This document shows, piece after piece, positions 10,501 through 20,929 of a DNA stretch of 64,000 nt. Within the stretch, counting starts at the first letter, position 1. Each line of letters opens with the position of its first letter. The DNA comes from Falciphora oryzae (Eukaryota; Ascomycota; Sordariomycetes; Magnaporthales; Magnaporthaceae): positions 464,208 to 528,207 of the forward strand of contig JNVV01000001.1 in assembly GCA_000733355.1 (NCBI GenBank). Direction: 5' to 3'. The notes beneath the pieces are model-generated. The model was not told where the DNA came from, ran no database searches, and saw only the letters and a list, made by a program, of their open reading frames with translations. The position numbers and the translations under genes were made by a program.

Positions 10501-13500
10501 CAGAACCAAAGGTCGCCCATTCGCCTCGCCCTCAAGGATGAAAGCTGGGCCCGGCGTGTTAACGTACAAATGATGCCCTCGAGGAAGACGATGATGGCTT
10601 GCCTGCGTGACCGTTTTTATGATCCGAAACCGTGCTGCCATGAAATGCGATGTGTTGGGAGGGTCGTGTCTTTCTTCTCTTGTTCCTCAATGCTTCCTTG
10701 AAGGAAATCCCGATGCTGGGGAAACGAGGAGGATTCGTCGTAGGAGTCGTGGTTCTGCAACGCCATCCTCGATGCTCCTCTCGTGCCCCAGAAAAGCCCA
10801 AGACGCCTTGCAAACCAAGCCCCCTCGCCCGGGGGTCGGGACGTTGCGATGCTCGCTCAAAATGAAAACAAAGCAGAAAACAAGACGATAAATGCAAAGA
10901 TCCTTTGTGTAGTTTGGTCTCGTGCTCGTATCCGTGATGCTGGGGGAGAAAGTATGTGGGAGGAAAAGAGGGAGTAATAAAATAAATAAATGGGTCAGGA
11001 GGGAGAAACGCTCTCGTCCATAAAAATGGCCCCCTGCCAAAGAAAACGAGAATAAAGAAGCGCGAAAGAAACACAAGTCATAGGAAAGGAAGAGGGCCAC
11101 CAAGAGAAATCATACATGACTGCCCGTCAAACAAGAAACAGTGTGCTGGGTATTGCGATGCTGTAGATGCTCGCCTCCCCCGACTACCACCCCCGGTTGT
11201 ACCCCTGGTTGTACATCATGGGGTTGTACCCACCTTGCGACTGCCCCCCGAACATTCCCTGTCCGACATTGGCATTGGTCTGGTGCTGCATCCGCGCCTG
11301 CAGGATACTCGGGTCCGCAAGATCTACTAAGCCACCTCCCCCAGAGGAGGAAGTGTTAGCATGTCTGTGCTTCTTCCCCTTCTTCTTCTGCTTTGATCCA
11401 AAGTCTTGGAAGGCCCCGGGCTGGTTCCCATAGAGCGATGCCAAGAGGCCAGGAGCAGGAGCCGGGGTAGACGACGCAGATGAGGGAGGAAACTGGTTAG
11501 AAAATGAATGAAACATGTACTCACGCTTTCCTGCGTCGTGAGCCGGGGCACCTTGGCCACCGCGCCCGCGCATCAGCGTTTGCAACAGATCGTTGGAGTC
11601 CTTGGAGGACCCGACGCCGAACGCAGAGGAACCAAACCCGTGCCCCTGGCCAAACAGGTTCGGCGGCGTCCCCGTCGACTTCAGCCCAGGCGGCGGCCCG
11701 GAGATTGAAGTGGCATAATACTGGTTGGCCTGCTGCGAGTGGAACGACGACGACGAAGGCATCATGGATGACTGCTGCGCCATGACCCTCGGGTTCGCAG
11801 CCAGCTTCACCGACGTCGAGCCGCTCGCGTCACTGTTTTCGTTGGCGAAGCTGTACCTCGAGCCCTGGCGGTTGTGCGCCTGGCCCTGGCCCTGGAACAG
11901 CGAAGACTGGGCAGTTGTGATGCCGGGCGGGAGATGGTCGACAAACGCTCCCTGCGGGCGGGAGAAGAGCTGCTGCTGCGGCGTGATGGTTCGGGCACCA
12001 ACTGCTCCCACGTTCGACGAGGATCCAATGTAGTTTGATCCAACGGCAGGACCGAAAATGCCTTCGGCGGTGCCGGTCCTCTGAATGGGTGGTTGCGTGC
12101 CAGGGCGGCGCTGGTCGAATGCATGGCCGTCGTGGCCAATCTCGCGGTCCTCGGGCTCCCCGCCAAGGGCAAGGCTGCCGCCCTGCTCCGGCTCACCCTC
12201 TGAAGCCTCCTGTGCCTCGGGCGACTCGTCCGACTCGGCACCCCCAGTCTCGTTCTCCTCCTCCCTCATTGCACGTCGCTTCTCACCACCTCGGCTGTCG
12301 AAAAGAGGCGGGAACGCATCCAGCTTCTGCTGATCCACGGCCGCAAACGGGAACGGGCAGTTCTGGATAGACTTGACTAATCGACGCAGGATCTCATCGT
12401 GGAGACCCTTCGGCTTGGGTGGCTCGACAGGTGCGGTTGTCTCCAGTGCAGGCGTTGGCACAGTCGGGGCGGGTGCCTCGGTAGCCTCCTCTTCATCACT
12501 CGGACTCTCCTCAATAGCCTCTTCTTGAGGAGCCTCGGCGGTTACGGGTAAAGACGTGGAGACGGCGGGGCTCGATGCGGCACCACTTGTGGCATGGCTG
12601 CCCCTCCTGCTCCGAACCTGAGGGTTCCGGGCCCAGTTCGCCGACGAGGGCAAAGCAGACGAGTCGCCGTTGTCCGAGCCTTCTTTGCTGACACTCCTGG
12701 CCATCGGCTGGGCTGACGGCGGTGGCTGTGCCTGGCTGGCTTGGGCCGGAGTCGGCTGCTGCTGTTGTCGTGAGGCCGTACGAGACGACGAGCCGCCAGC
12801 GTTCGACAGAGGACGTTGGGTGTGGATGCTGTTCATCGACGACAGATCCTGTCGGGTATAGCTATCCTCCTCATCGCCGAGTTCATGTAGGAACATGCAC
12901 TGTCGGTTCGAGCATTGCTCATGTCTTAGCCAGGCAGAACAGTACTTGGTCGTACCAAGCTGGGCCTTCAGGACGCGGTCGCCGTTCTGGGAGCCGTTAA
13001 CGGCCTGGATGCAGCGCTGCGCATCTTCCTTCTTCTCGAAAGTGACGTAGATGCCGAGCGACTGGTTCTGGCCATCCGAGCTTCGTCGATTGCTAATCGA
13101 TATCTTCTGGATGTTTCCGTACTGGCCGAAAAACTCGGGTTTGCGCAAAGTCTTGAGGAGCTCGTCCTCGCGGACCGTCGGGGTTAGACCTGTCACATAA
13201 ACCAGGTTCTTTTGCACCACGCGAACGCCAACAAGGTTCTTGCGATTCTCCTTCTCGGCCTCACGCCTCTGCACCTCCTTTTGGCGCTGCTCGGCGGCCC
13301 GTTTCTTTTGGTTTTTCTGGATGTTTGCACGGAACTCGGCCACTCTGTGAAGAAAGGTTACAGATCAGTGGCAGTTCTCTAGAAGGAAGCGGTAGGCAGC
13401 CGTGTCCTGTCGCAGCTTGCGGTGGGGAGCCCTACTCTTCCGTGGTGACCACCTTCCACTGTATGGTCTTCTCGTCGTAAGGTCTCCGGCATGCTGGGCA

Positions 13501-13784
13501 AAGCCCGTTCATATTGCTCTTGATGTTGTTGAAGCAGAACTGGCATATTTGATAGCCGCATGGGCACGGCCTGAAGTTTCGGTCCGAGAGGTCGAACTGC
13601 TCGATGCAGAGAGGGCTGAGTTTTCACGGTGGTCAGCGGGACAGCATGCTCTCAGGGCGTGCTGGGCCCCGTATCACGGTCTCGCGCCTGACGACAGCGA
13701 TAGGCGATGGATGCGCGGTGCCAGCCTCGATGCGACTTACCAGGTGTCCTCCTCCTCGTCGATGAAGCTGTCTTGGGGCGCCAT
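7535..13784 (-). CDS. NOT4: CCR4-NOT complex E3 ubiquitin ligase NOT4 (RING, RRM, C3H1)
   Basis: Exons on the minus strand are 13784-13741, 13615-13436, 13344-11234 and 10161-7535, giving 1653 residues. The first junctions restore the RING: CPLC at residues 15-18, then PCGYQICQFC and GLCPACRRP, the C4C4 type of NOT4. The second junction restores TTEEVAEFRAN. A basic linker leads to an RRM (about 121-204) and a C3H1 finger (about 209-228, CSAWLRHEQCSNRQCMFLH). The rest is low complexity with islands such as LLASLYGNQ, DLADPSILQARM, LQEEDFPALD and KIQREEAIYYINQYVLPKL. NOT4 is the ubiquitin ligase of CCR4-NOT, acting in mRNA decay and co-translational quality control. The last intron (11233-10162, about 1.07 kb) is long. 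If it is retained, translation continues from 11234 to a TAG at 11184-11186, giving a 794-residue form ending NQGYNRGW. The acceptor could also be three bases further on, with the frame kept. Confidence 0.85.
10162..11233 (-). other. Long NOT4 intron that doubles as an alternative 3' terminal region
   Basis: Donor GTGGGT follows CAAG at 11234. A CTAAC branch-like sequence and TTTCTTGCAG precede 10161, and phase 1 is conserved across the junction. Reading through the donor adds 16 residues and ends at 11184. The rest of the stretch has no coding potential on either strand and is T-rich on the minus strand like a 3' UTR, so a second polyadenylation site inside it is likely. Confidence 0.6.
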
Positions 13785-14680
13785 GGTGTCTGCTGGGCGG
13801 GGTGAGGTGCGGTGACAAGAGCAACTGGCGAGCCTTGCCCAGTGGGAGAGAAGCTGGCGGGTATGCTTTCGAGTTGCGCGGGGCAGGCGAAACAGGCGCG
13901 AAGGAAACCGGGTGTGGGCGGCGGTGGCTGAAATTAAGGGCCAAAAGGCTGCTTGTCCGAGATGGATACCAAACGGAAGACCCCAGGTTGCCCAAGGGAA
14001 GCTCTAAAGTAAATATTAAAACTGAACTTTCTCGGAGGGGAGCGGCTGGGTAATTACAGTGTCTGTCGAAATGCGAAGGTTTTTGGTGATGCTTCCAAAT
14101 GACGACCGCGGGAGATGTCAAAAGGAAGGTTTGATGAGAGACGGAAAAGACAGAGCCTTCCAGAGACGGCGCGACCAGAATCCACTAACCCCAAATCGGG
14201 CTAGCGGGATTTGATTGCACGTGGTAAGTCACGGTTGGAGCGAATAGAGAGCAGGTGGGTCTTTTTGGGCCGGCGACAGTCAACGAAGCAGAATGCCCGG
14301 CCAGAGCTGAGATTTCGCCTTGCCTTGGAGCTCGGCTGAGACTCTAGTTGCTTTTGGAATGTGCTGCACTGTCTTTTTGGATGCATTGCATGGTACCTCC
14401 CTCTGTAGGCTTGTAACAACCAACTTGCTGAAGACGTTGCGACTTTGGATGGTCGGCTTCCCTCTGCTAGGGCAATTGGCGACTCCTGATTGGCCAGCAC
14501 GGCCCACAACCGAAACTGGAGCCAGCCCGGAATTTCGGCCTCAGGACTGCGGGAGCTTGCCATTGCTGGAATCCCTCAAGACGGCCTCGACGAGCACCCG
14601 AACCCACCGACGACGACATCGCACCCCTCAGAAACACGGCCCTGTCGCCCGATCAATTGGCTCTCTCGCCCCCCGCAGCC
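13785..14680. other. Bidirectional promoter region between NOT4 and NDUFS3
   Basis: About 0.9 kb separates the divergent ATGs of two housekeeping genes. No gene or TATA-like box was recognised, and the sequence has no long repeat. Confidence 0.55.
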
Positions 14681-15660
14681 ATGGCGAGCAAAGTGTGCAG
14701 AAGCAGGACGCTCGCCTCGGCTCTGCGGCCGGTCGTCCGGACCGACGCCATCGCCTCCTCCCCGGCCGCCGTGCGGCTCTTCTCGGCCACGGCGGCCCGT
14801 GACGTCGTCGTCGTGCCCAAGGATGCGCCGAACCTGAGGCAGGCGCCCCGCGCGGCGCTGGGCGTGCTCGAGGCGCCCCTGGTCAACCCGGCCGACAAGT
14901 ACGCCTCCAAGGCCGAGAACCTGCACCGTTACGGCAACTGGCTCATGGCCTGCCTGCCCAAGTACATACAGCAGTTCTCGCTCTGGAAGGACGAGTTGAC
15001 CATTTACATCTGCCCCTCGGGCGTCATCCCCGTCTTTTCTTTCCTCAAATGTGAGCAGGGGTTATACTCCCTCGACCTACCGTCCGACAAGACGAGCCCC
15101 TTCCCGCTATCCTTGCTAGTGTCCTGACGTAGATACGCCCCCCGACACCAGACAACACCTCGGCCGAGTTCACACAGGTCAGCAGCATCACCGCCGTCGA
15201 CTTCCCCACGCGTGACCAGCGGTTCGAGATCGTGTACAACCTCCTCAGCGTGCGCCACAACGCCCGCATCCGCGTCAAGACGTACGCCGACGAGGCCTCC
15301 CCCGTGCCCTCGCTCACGAGCCTGTACGACGGCGCCAACTGGTACGAGCGCGAGGTCTACGACATGTTTGGCGTCTTCTTCGCCGGCCACCCGGACCTGC
15401 GCCGCATCATGACCGACTACGGCTTCGAGGGCCACCCGCTCCGCAAGGACTTCCCCCTCACCGGCTACACCGAGATCCGGTACGACGAGGAGAAGAAGCG
15501 CATCGTCACCGAGCCCCTCGAGCTCACGCAGGCCTTCCGCAACTTCGAGGGCGGCACCAGCGCCTGGGAGCAGGTCGGCGCTGGCGTTGACAGGAAACCT
15601 GAATCTTTCAAGCTGCCCACCCCCAAGCCTGAGGAGAAGCCGGAGGAGCCCAAGAAGTAA
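14681..15660 (+). CDS. NDUFS3: NADH:ubiquinone oxidoreductase 30-kDa subunit (complex I), mitochondrial, 292 aa
   Basis: Exons 14681-15050 and 15152-15660 (intron 101 bp, donor GTGAGC, acceptor ACCAG) give 292 residues. The frame is open further 5' but only from a TTG; the ATG at 14681 is in strong context (gcagccATGG). The first 45 or so residues are Arg/Ala/Ser-rich with no acids early on ([20 protein letters not shown]), a mitochondrial targeting sequence. The junction gives [12 protein letters not shown], as in Neurospora. Diagnostic stretches are [58 protein letters not shown] and [13 protein letters not shown]; the [15 protein letters not shown] block is the complex I 30-kDa signature. 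It is a core subunit of the matrix arm near the quinone site. The Pro/Lys/Glu-rich tail resembles fungal orthologues. Confidence 0.96.
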
Positions 15661-16931
15661 ACGAGATAAACTTGAGCAAATAACCAAAAAGATACAACCT
15701 GCCATTTTGCGTCTACCACGGTGTACATAATTTCCCTTGTGTGAATAGAGCTCCGAGATTGTTGGCCGTTGTCGCATGTCTCTTTGCCACTCTCTCAGCT
15801 TTTGACTATGTTGAACGTTTTGCTGTCCGTGGGGTCGCTAAAAGGCAACTTGGATCAGCGTGCAGCACTCAACCGTCACCAACCATGGTGGTGCCCAAAG
15901 TCTGGATCTGAATTGCGATGACCCCCAAGGGAATTCAACCTTACCACAAGCTACCATCATCTGGAGGCTGGAGGATGAGCCAACTTCAATTCGGCCGAGC
16001 TCGGTATTCCGAGTGCTCCATCTGGTATTTGGCGCTGAGTATCCATGCCCCTTTTCAAGTCTAGAGCTCATGCTCCTATCCGGACCTTTGGTTTCCCGTC
16101 TCCTCGGGTCCAGACGCTTCACCCCATTCCATGGCGCGACCACAGTGGCCCTCCGTCCTCTATTTCTGTGCCATACCCAGCGGACCCCCCGACGATAATA
16201 CGCACTGGCCGCTCGTCTGAACGCAATTATCCCCGACTTCGCCCGTCCTGGATCTCCAGGACCTCGTCCTTCCTAAACCTTAAAGCTCCCACCAGCTGAC
16301 GTTTGCTGGCATGCTTCTTCCCCAGATGCCAGCTTTCTTGTCAGATGGAGTGGGCGGTCCAGGCTGGTGGCACGGGCTCAGCCGCTACGCCGGCATGCGG
16401 GCTGGCCTGCAGTAGACGCGTGAGATATGCATGTGAGCATCTATGGATGGATGTTTTATTTGCTGCATTCTGCCCAATGTATCTTTGTTTCCATCCGTCT
16501 CTGGCACACCCGGTACTTGCGTGGCGCCGTGCGCAATGCGTCTCACGTCCGTCGGTCCGTGGGGGCTCGGCCAGCGATGGGCTTACACCAACCACACCGA
16601 TGGGGACCGCGGACGGAGATAGTTGGCCTCTTTAGCCTTTGGCTCCAGACTGGGCCGACCGTTGCAGAGCCTCCAGTCCCGACCACGGACCGCACTGTTC
16701 GATACCATTCTTGTCAACCGCCTGCCCGTTTAACTCTCCGCGATGCCCATGAACTTACCAAGCGTGAGTCTAACGGCTCGGTTGGAAATCTTCGGAGATA
16801 GACTGCCTGTTCGTGTGTATAACAAGCCCTCGCTCTTCTCCTGGAGCGCTCTCTTTCCATTCTCTCCTAAGCCTCTACACACACATCCCACACATTACAT
16901 TCTGCCGGCTCTAGCACTACAGTCTCTGCCC
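15661..16931. other. Intergenic region downstream of NDUFS3
   Basis: About 1.3 kb with no supported gene. Sequence from about 16840 is CT-rich, with short AC-rich runs such as cacacatccc, which looks like the transcription-start region and leader of the small gene at 17440. Confidence 0.45.
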
Positions 16932-17392
16932 TATCTTCTTGATCTCAAGAGTCGAATAGCCTCGCAGAAGAGCATAACAAGCCCACAAGAGCAGACAAGT
17001 GCCAACAAGAGCCTCGCCGTCAAGATATCAACGTCGCCCTCTCTACCCGGGAAGATCTCTCAAGAAACGAGGCCTGCCTCTTTAGAGAAAAGCAACTCCC
17101 ACACGAGACCAACCGTCGCTGGTATATCTTCTTGATCGCAAGAACCGAACAGCCTCGCACAAGAGCCTCACCGGCCTACAAGAGCAGACGAGTTGCCAAC
17201 AAGAGCAGACAAGTTGCCAACAAGAGCAGACGAGTTGTCAACAAGAGCAGACGAGTTGCCAACAAGAGCCTTGCCGTCCAGACACCAAAGTCATCCTCTC
17301 TACTCAGGAAGATCCCTCAAGAAAACGAGACTCGCCTCTCCAAAGAAAAGCAACTACCACTACGAGACCGACCGTCATCTCTACCCTACCGC
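16932..17392 (+). repeat. Diverged tandem duplication in the leader of the 17440 gene, with 21-bp minisatellite
   Basis: A block from 16932 to about 17124 is repeated from 17125 to about 17392. Both copies start tatcttcttgatc and share, in order, agcctcgca, caagagcagac, aagagcc-t-gccgtc, tctctac-c-ggaagat, ctcaagaaa and agaaaagcaact. The second copy is longer because it holds four head-to-tail 21-bp units (each beginning acaagagcagac) at 17178-17261 plus a partial fifth; the first copy has about one. No ATG-led frame covers the block, so it is probably untranslated leader or promoter. Confidence 0.8.
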
Positions 17393-17439
17393 AAACACAA
17401 AACACCAGAACAGTCAAGCAAGACACATTATCATCCACA

Positions 17440-17805
17440 ATGTTCTCCGTCGGCAACGTCTCCCAGAACGCCGCCCGGGACTCGGCCGAGATCCCCGAGG
17501 CCCTCATCAAGGAGCTGGAGCAGCGCTTCCACGCCCTGCGCGACCCCTTCCTGATGTACGACGAGGACATCGAGTTCCACGACGCCATCCGCGCCATGGC
17601 CATGAAGCAGGCCCACGTCTGCAACTGCGACAGCAGCGACGATGACGACGAGGATATCAAAGGCGGCGACGCCCACCACCGCAGCAGCGGGTCTTCGGAT
17701 GGCGAGCAGGACAAGAAGTCGACCCGGGCCCGCATCAGGGGGTTCCTCCGGTCCATCCAGGTTCATCTGAGCAGCGCGGCTGAGCAGGCCACGTCGAGCC
17801 AGTGA
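17440..17805 (+). CDS. Small hypothetical protein, 121 aa
   Basis: One open frame starts at an ATG in good fungal context (atccacaATG). GC-rich third positions match its neighbours, which favours a real gene. The protein is soluble and charged: an N-terminal half with a predicted helix (EIPEALIKELEQRFHALRDPFLMYDEDIEFHDAIRAMAMK), a CNC motif followed by an acidic run (DSSDDDDED), and a basic stretch (KKSTRARIRGFLRS) before a Ser/Gln-rich end. No signal peptide, membrane helix or known domain is visible. The function is unknown. It is preceded by a tandemly duplicated leader. Confidence 0.6.
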   Translation: MFSVGNVSQNAARDSAEIPEALIKELEQRFHALRDPFLMYDEDIEFHDAIRAMAMKQAHVCNCDSSDDDDEDIKGGDAHHRSSGSSDGEQDKKSTRARIRGFLRSIQVHLSSAAEQATSSQ

Positions 17806-18662
17806 AACTCTGCGGCCGGGGCTGCCAACCGAACAACAAGCCAAGCGAGAAAGAAAGCAGGCACCTGCCGTTATCATATGACCTTTCATAGCTGCCTCAA
17901 CCACCGCTACATTCATCCTTCTCACGAAGCTGCCGTCGATCATGCTCAGCAGGCAGACTCAAATCACACACCACCGCGCACTATCTCTCCACCACTTTCC
18001 GAAAACAAGCACAGCATCAGCCGCACTCTACTCGCCGTTCGGAGGCGGCGGCACCCATTATCCACAAGCGCCACGACACTGTTCAATTTCACTGTTCTTT
18101 TTGCTCCGCTGTTTCCTGTCGTCACCCATTTTGTTGTTTTCTTGGACACCTCTTTCAGAAGCGCCTTGTTCTTGGAGTGGGGGACAAGCCTCTCATGGCA
18201 CAGCCATCCAAACTTTTTGTTATTCGACCTCGGGCCGGGACGGACATCGTCGGAATACTCGGTCGCAACATTCCCTGCATTTTGAGATACCCCATCTTGT
18301 ACTGCGTTTCCCGATTTCACGGTTTGTCGAGGACAGAATCGACACTTTTCCGCGCATGTCAGCGTGGAGCATTCCTGTTCGAGTTGTGGGTTGTTGAGTG
18401 GAATAGAGCGTTTGGAGACGCCCCTGAAGGGCACGAAATGAATGCGAAAATGGCATGAATTTTTTTTTCCGTTTGTATTCGAGATCACTATCGATTGAAA
18501 GTCGACCTCTCTGGGTATATACAATACAGACTCATCATCTGTCCCTCTCGTGCTTCGTCTTATGTACCAAGCTTGTTCGTTTAAGGCATCAACGCACTGT
18601 AAAAGGGGGGGGAGAGAAAAAGGAGTAACGGTAGTAAAAACAGGAATTCATCAGGGAGCCGT
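17806..18662. other. Convergent intergenic region
   Basis: About 860 bp lies between the stop of the small + gene and the stop of the dioxygenase on the minus strand, so it holds two 3' UTRs. No gene is supported. Confidence 0.5.
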
Positions 18663-19674
18663 CTACAGCTTCTGGCGCTGGCGAGCAATGAGGCTCTTGG
18701 GCGGCAGGACAATGTTGTACTCAAGCTCAAGAGTAGCCTTGTCGTCGCCCTCGAGGGGCTTAAAGTCCACGACGAGGTCGTCCTTGACGGCGAAGACGGT
18801 GTCGGTGGACAGCCAGGGGTCGTCCTTGGGGTAGAGCTGGGTGGTGCAGGTCTGGTAGCCGTCCTTGGAGACCATGATGTGGATGTGGGCGGGCCGCATG
18901 GGGTGGCGGTCCATCATGGACAGCAGCTTCCAGGACGGGCCGTCGCGGGGCAGCGAGTAGGCGGTCGGGTGCAGGACGTAGAGCCAGTAGCGGCCGTTCT
19001 CGTCGGCGCGGACCTTGCCGCGCAGGTTGTTGGGCGTCTGGTTCTCCGGGTCCTGGAAGTCGTACTTGCCGTTGGCCGAGGCCTGCCAGATGTCGAAGAC
19101 GGCGCCGGGCAGGGGCTTGCCCGTCTCCATGTCGGTGATGACGCCGTGCATCTTGGCGACGCGGCCGTTGGGGGGCACGCCGTCCTGGAAGATGGCGTCG
19201 CCCAGCTCGCGGAAGGGGGCGTTGGGCGACCAGAAGGGGCCCAAAATGGAGGACGAGGTGGGGTCGACGTCGTTCTCGGACATGACCTTGTGGGCGATCT
19301 CGTCGACGAGGCTGTTCAGGGGGTCAGCCGGGAGAACGCAGATGAGAAGTAGACATGTAGCAGGCAAAAACTTACGACTCCAGGCCGAGAATGTCGGTAA
19401 TGCGGTGCGACTCGTTGCGGGTGTTGCCGCTCTCGCTGTAGATGCGGCCGACGTCGTTGACAAAGGCGACGGCGGCCATCCACTCGTCGATGGTCAGCTC
19501 GACCTCCCTGGTGAAGTCGTGCAGATGCCTGATGAGGGCGCTGAGCACGACGCGGTTCCGCTCCGTGGTCTTGGGGCCCATGGTGTCCAGGACGTGCTGG
19601 GTGAAGTGGGGGTCGAAGCGGTGGGCCGGCGCGGTGCCGTTGGCCGCGGGCTTGGAGTTGCCGTTGGAGGCCAT
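18663..19674 (-). CDS. Intradiol ring-cleavage dioxygenase (probable protocatechuate or hydroxyquinol type), 315 aa
   Basis: Exons on the minus strand are 19674-19376 and 19311-18663 (intron 64 bp, GTAAGT to AACAG). The junction gives [13 protein letters not shown], as in the family. The N-terminal helical dimerisation region ([11 protein letters not shown] to FVNDVGRIY) is that of catechol/hydroxyquinol dioxygenases. The Fe(III) ligands are visible: Tyr183 (SANGKYD), Tyr218 (HPTAY), His242 and His244 (RPAHIHI). These non-haem iron enzymes split a catechol ring between its hydroxyls. The family alone cannot separate catechol, hydroxyquinol and protocatechuate as substrate; fungal protocatechuate 3,4-dioxygenases belong to this same branch. 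The divergently transcribed neighbour is 3-carboxy-cis,cis-muconate cyclase, which uses the product of protocatechuate cleavage, so protocatechuate is the favoured substrate by inference. No signal peptide is seen, so a cytosolic enzyme. Confidence 0.93.
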
Positions 19675-20929
19675 TGTGTGGGTGGGAGGTGAGGATTAGG
19701 AGATAGGGGTAGATAGATGCGTACACGAACTGCTCGGCGGCGAGGTTTAGGAGAGGAGGAGAGAGATGGCGGCGAGGGAAGATGATGGGGAGAATGAAGA
19801 CAAGTCAAAAATGATTCACGCCGGAGCAGACTTCAATGTCTTCCCTCAATATATACTCCTCCGCATGCTCGGCTCTGGTGCCAAGCACAGGCAGGCATGG
19901 CCGGCTGGGGTATTATCTTTGTCCCGGCCGGCCTCGCCGTGGCAGCATTTAGATGGAGCCCCCGCGAGATGCTGGGGGAGCCATGATTATCCTGGCAGCT
20001 CCATCTCTCCGCAATTGAAGATCGGGCTAAAGACGAAAAGCCAATGGAAATGCGCACGACGTGATAGGCCCGGCCGAGGCTGGAACGGCGTCACGGGCAG
20101 CGTCAGGCCTCTCCAAGGCCAGCATTTACCCCGCGCGCCACCCGTCCCTGTGGAGGGTGACCGAAATTGGCAGCAGGCACACGCAGAGCCGGCCAAGGGA
20201 GCCGGCCACACGGGCTGGCCGGCCGGCATGCAAATCAGAGTGCGGGGAATTAGAGCAGCCGGTTGCGTGCGCAGGACGCTGCGGGAGAATATTTAGCCCA
20301 GACTTCTGCGCCGTGCAGGAGCAGGCGAGTCAGCTGACAGCACAGTAGCTGGCGGGCTCAATTATCTCCCGGCTGGTGTGGTTTTTCAACAGCCGCACCG
20401 TGCTAGCCTGGATTCAGACTCCCAAGCTGTGTTTGCAAGTAATTGATCCCTCAAACTGTCATTCGAACTGGTGTCTGGTGCTCAATTGGTCGAGCTGGCA
20501 CTGATGGCGCCGCAAAAGGATCCGATCGAGATGTCAACTGTGCTGCGCTGCGAGCTGCCGACCTCCGCCCAGAAAACTCAATGCTACGCTCCACCCTGAA
20601 GCTGCATGCCGCTGCGGGATCCCGCTCAAGCTTCCCGGTATGAGTTTGATACAAATGGATGGTAGGCCAAAAGAGGGCAGCTCCCTGCACGCCGGTTCCA
20701 TGATAAACCCAGCGTACCGATCCCAACTGGCGAGGCTCTGCCATCGTACGACTTTACCCCTTTTCCTTTTTTTATGTTGCCTGCCTGCAGACCCTGCATT
20801 GCAAAGCCCAGCCTGTTGTTGGCCGGCCTGACCCAACGGCATCTCGGCGGCTGTGCCTCGGCTTTCATCCCCCAGTTTGACTCGGCGAGGCATAGCTCCT
20901 CCTCCGGCCTCGGCTCCTCCCGCGGAAAA
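19675..20929. promoter_or_regulatory. Shared divergent promoter of dioxygenase and muconate cyclase
   Basis: 1255 bp separates the two ATGs. On the minus strand a TATATATT box (plus 19848-19855) lies about 175 bp before the dioxygenase start. The palindromic word GGCCGG or CCGGCC recurs at about 19899, 19924-19933, 20070, 20188, 20202, 20217-20227 and 20821-20828. Such sites could bind a zinc-cluster activator, but the region is GC-rich and no binding is shown. Confidence 0.5.

Noticed and set aside
11493..11524. Splice-like GTGAGT...CTAACCAG inside NOT4 exon 3
   Set aside because: It is only 32 nt, below workable intron size, and removing it would break the reading frame that carries conserved NOT4 sequence on both sides.
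17178..17270. Short regularly repeated units resembling a CRISPR array
   Set aside because: The 21-bp units abut with no spacers and the genome is fungal, so it is a minisatellite.
17132..17554. Frame encoding NKSRRVA repeats
   Set aside because: It starts at TTG, not ATG, overlaps the better-supported ORF at 17440 in another frame, and its content is the minisatellite.
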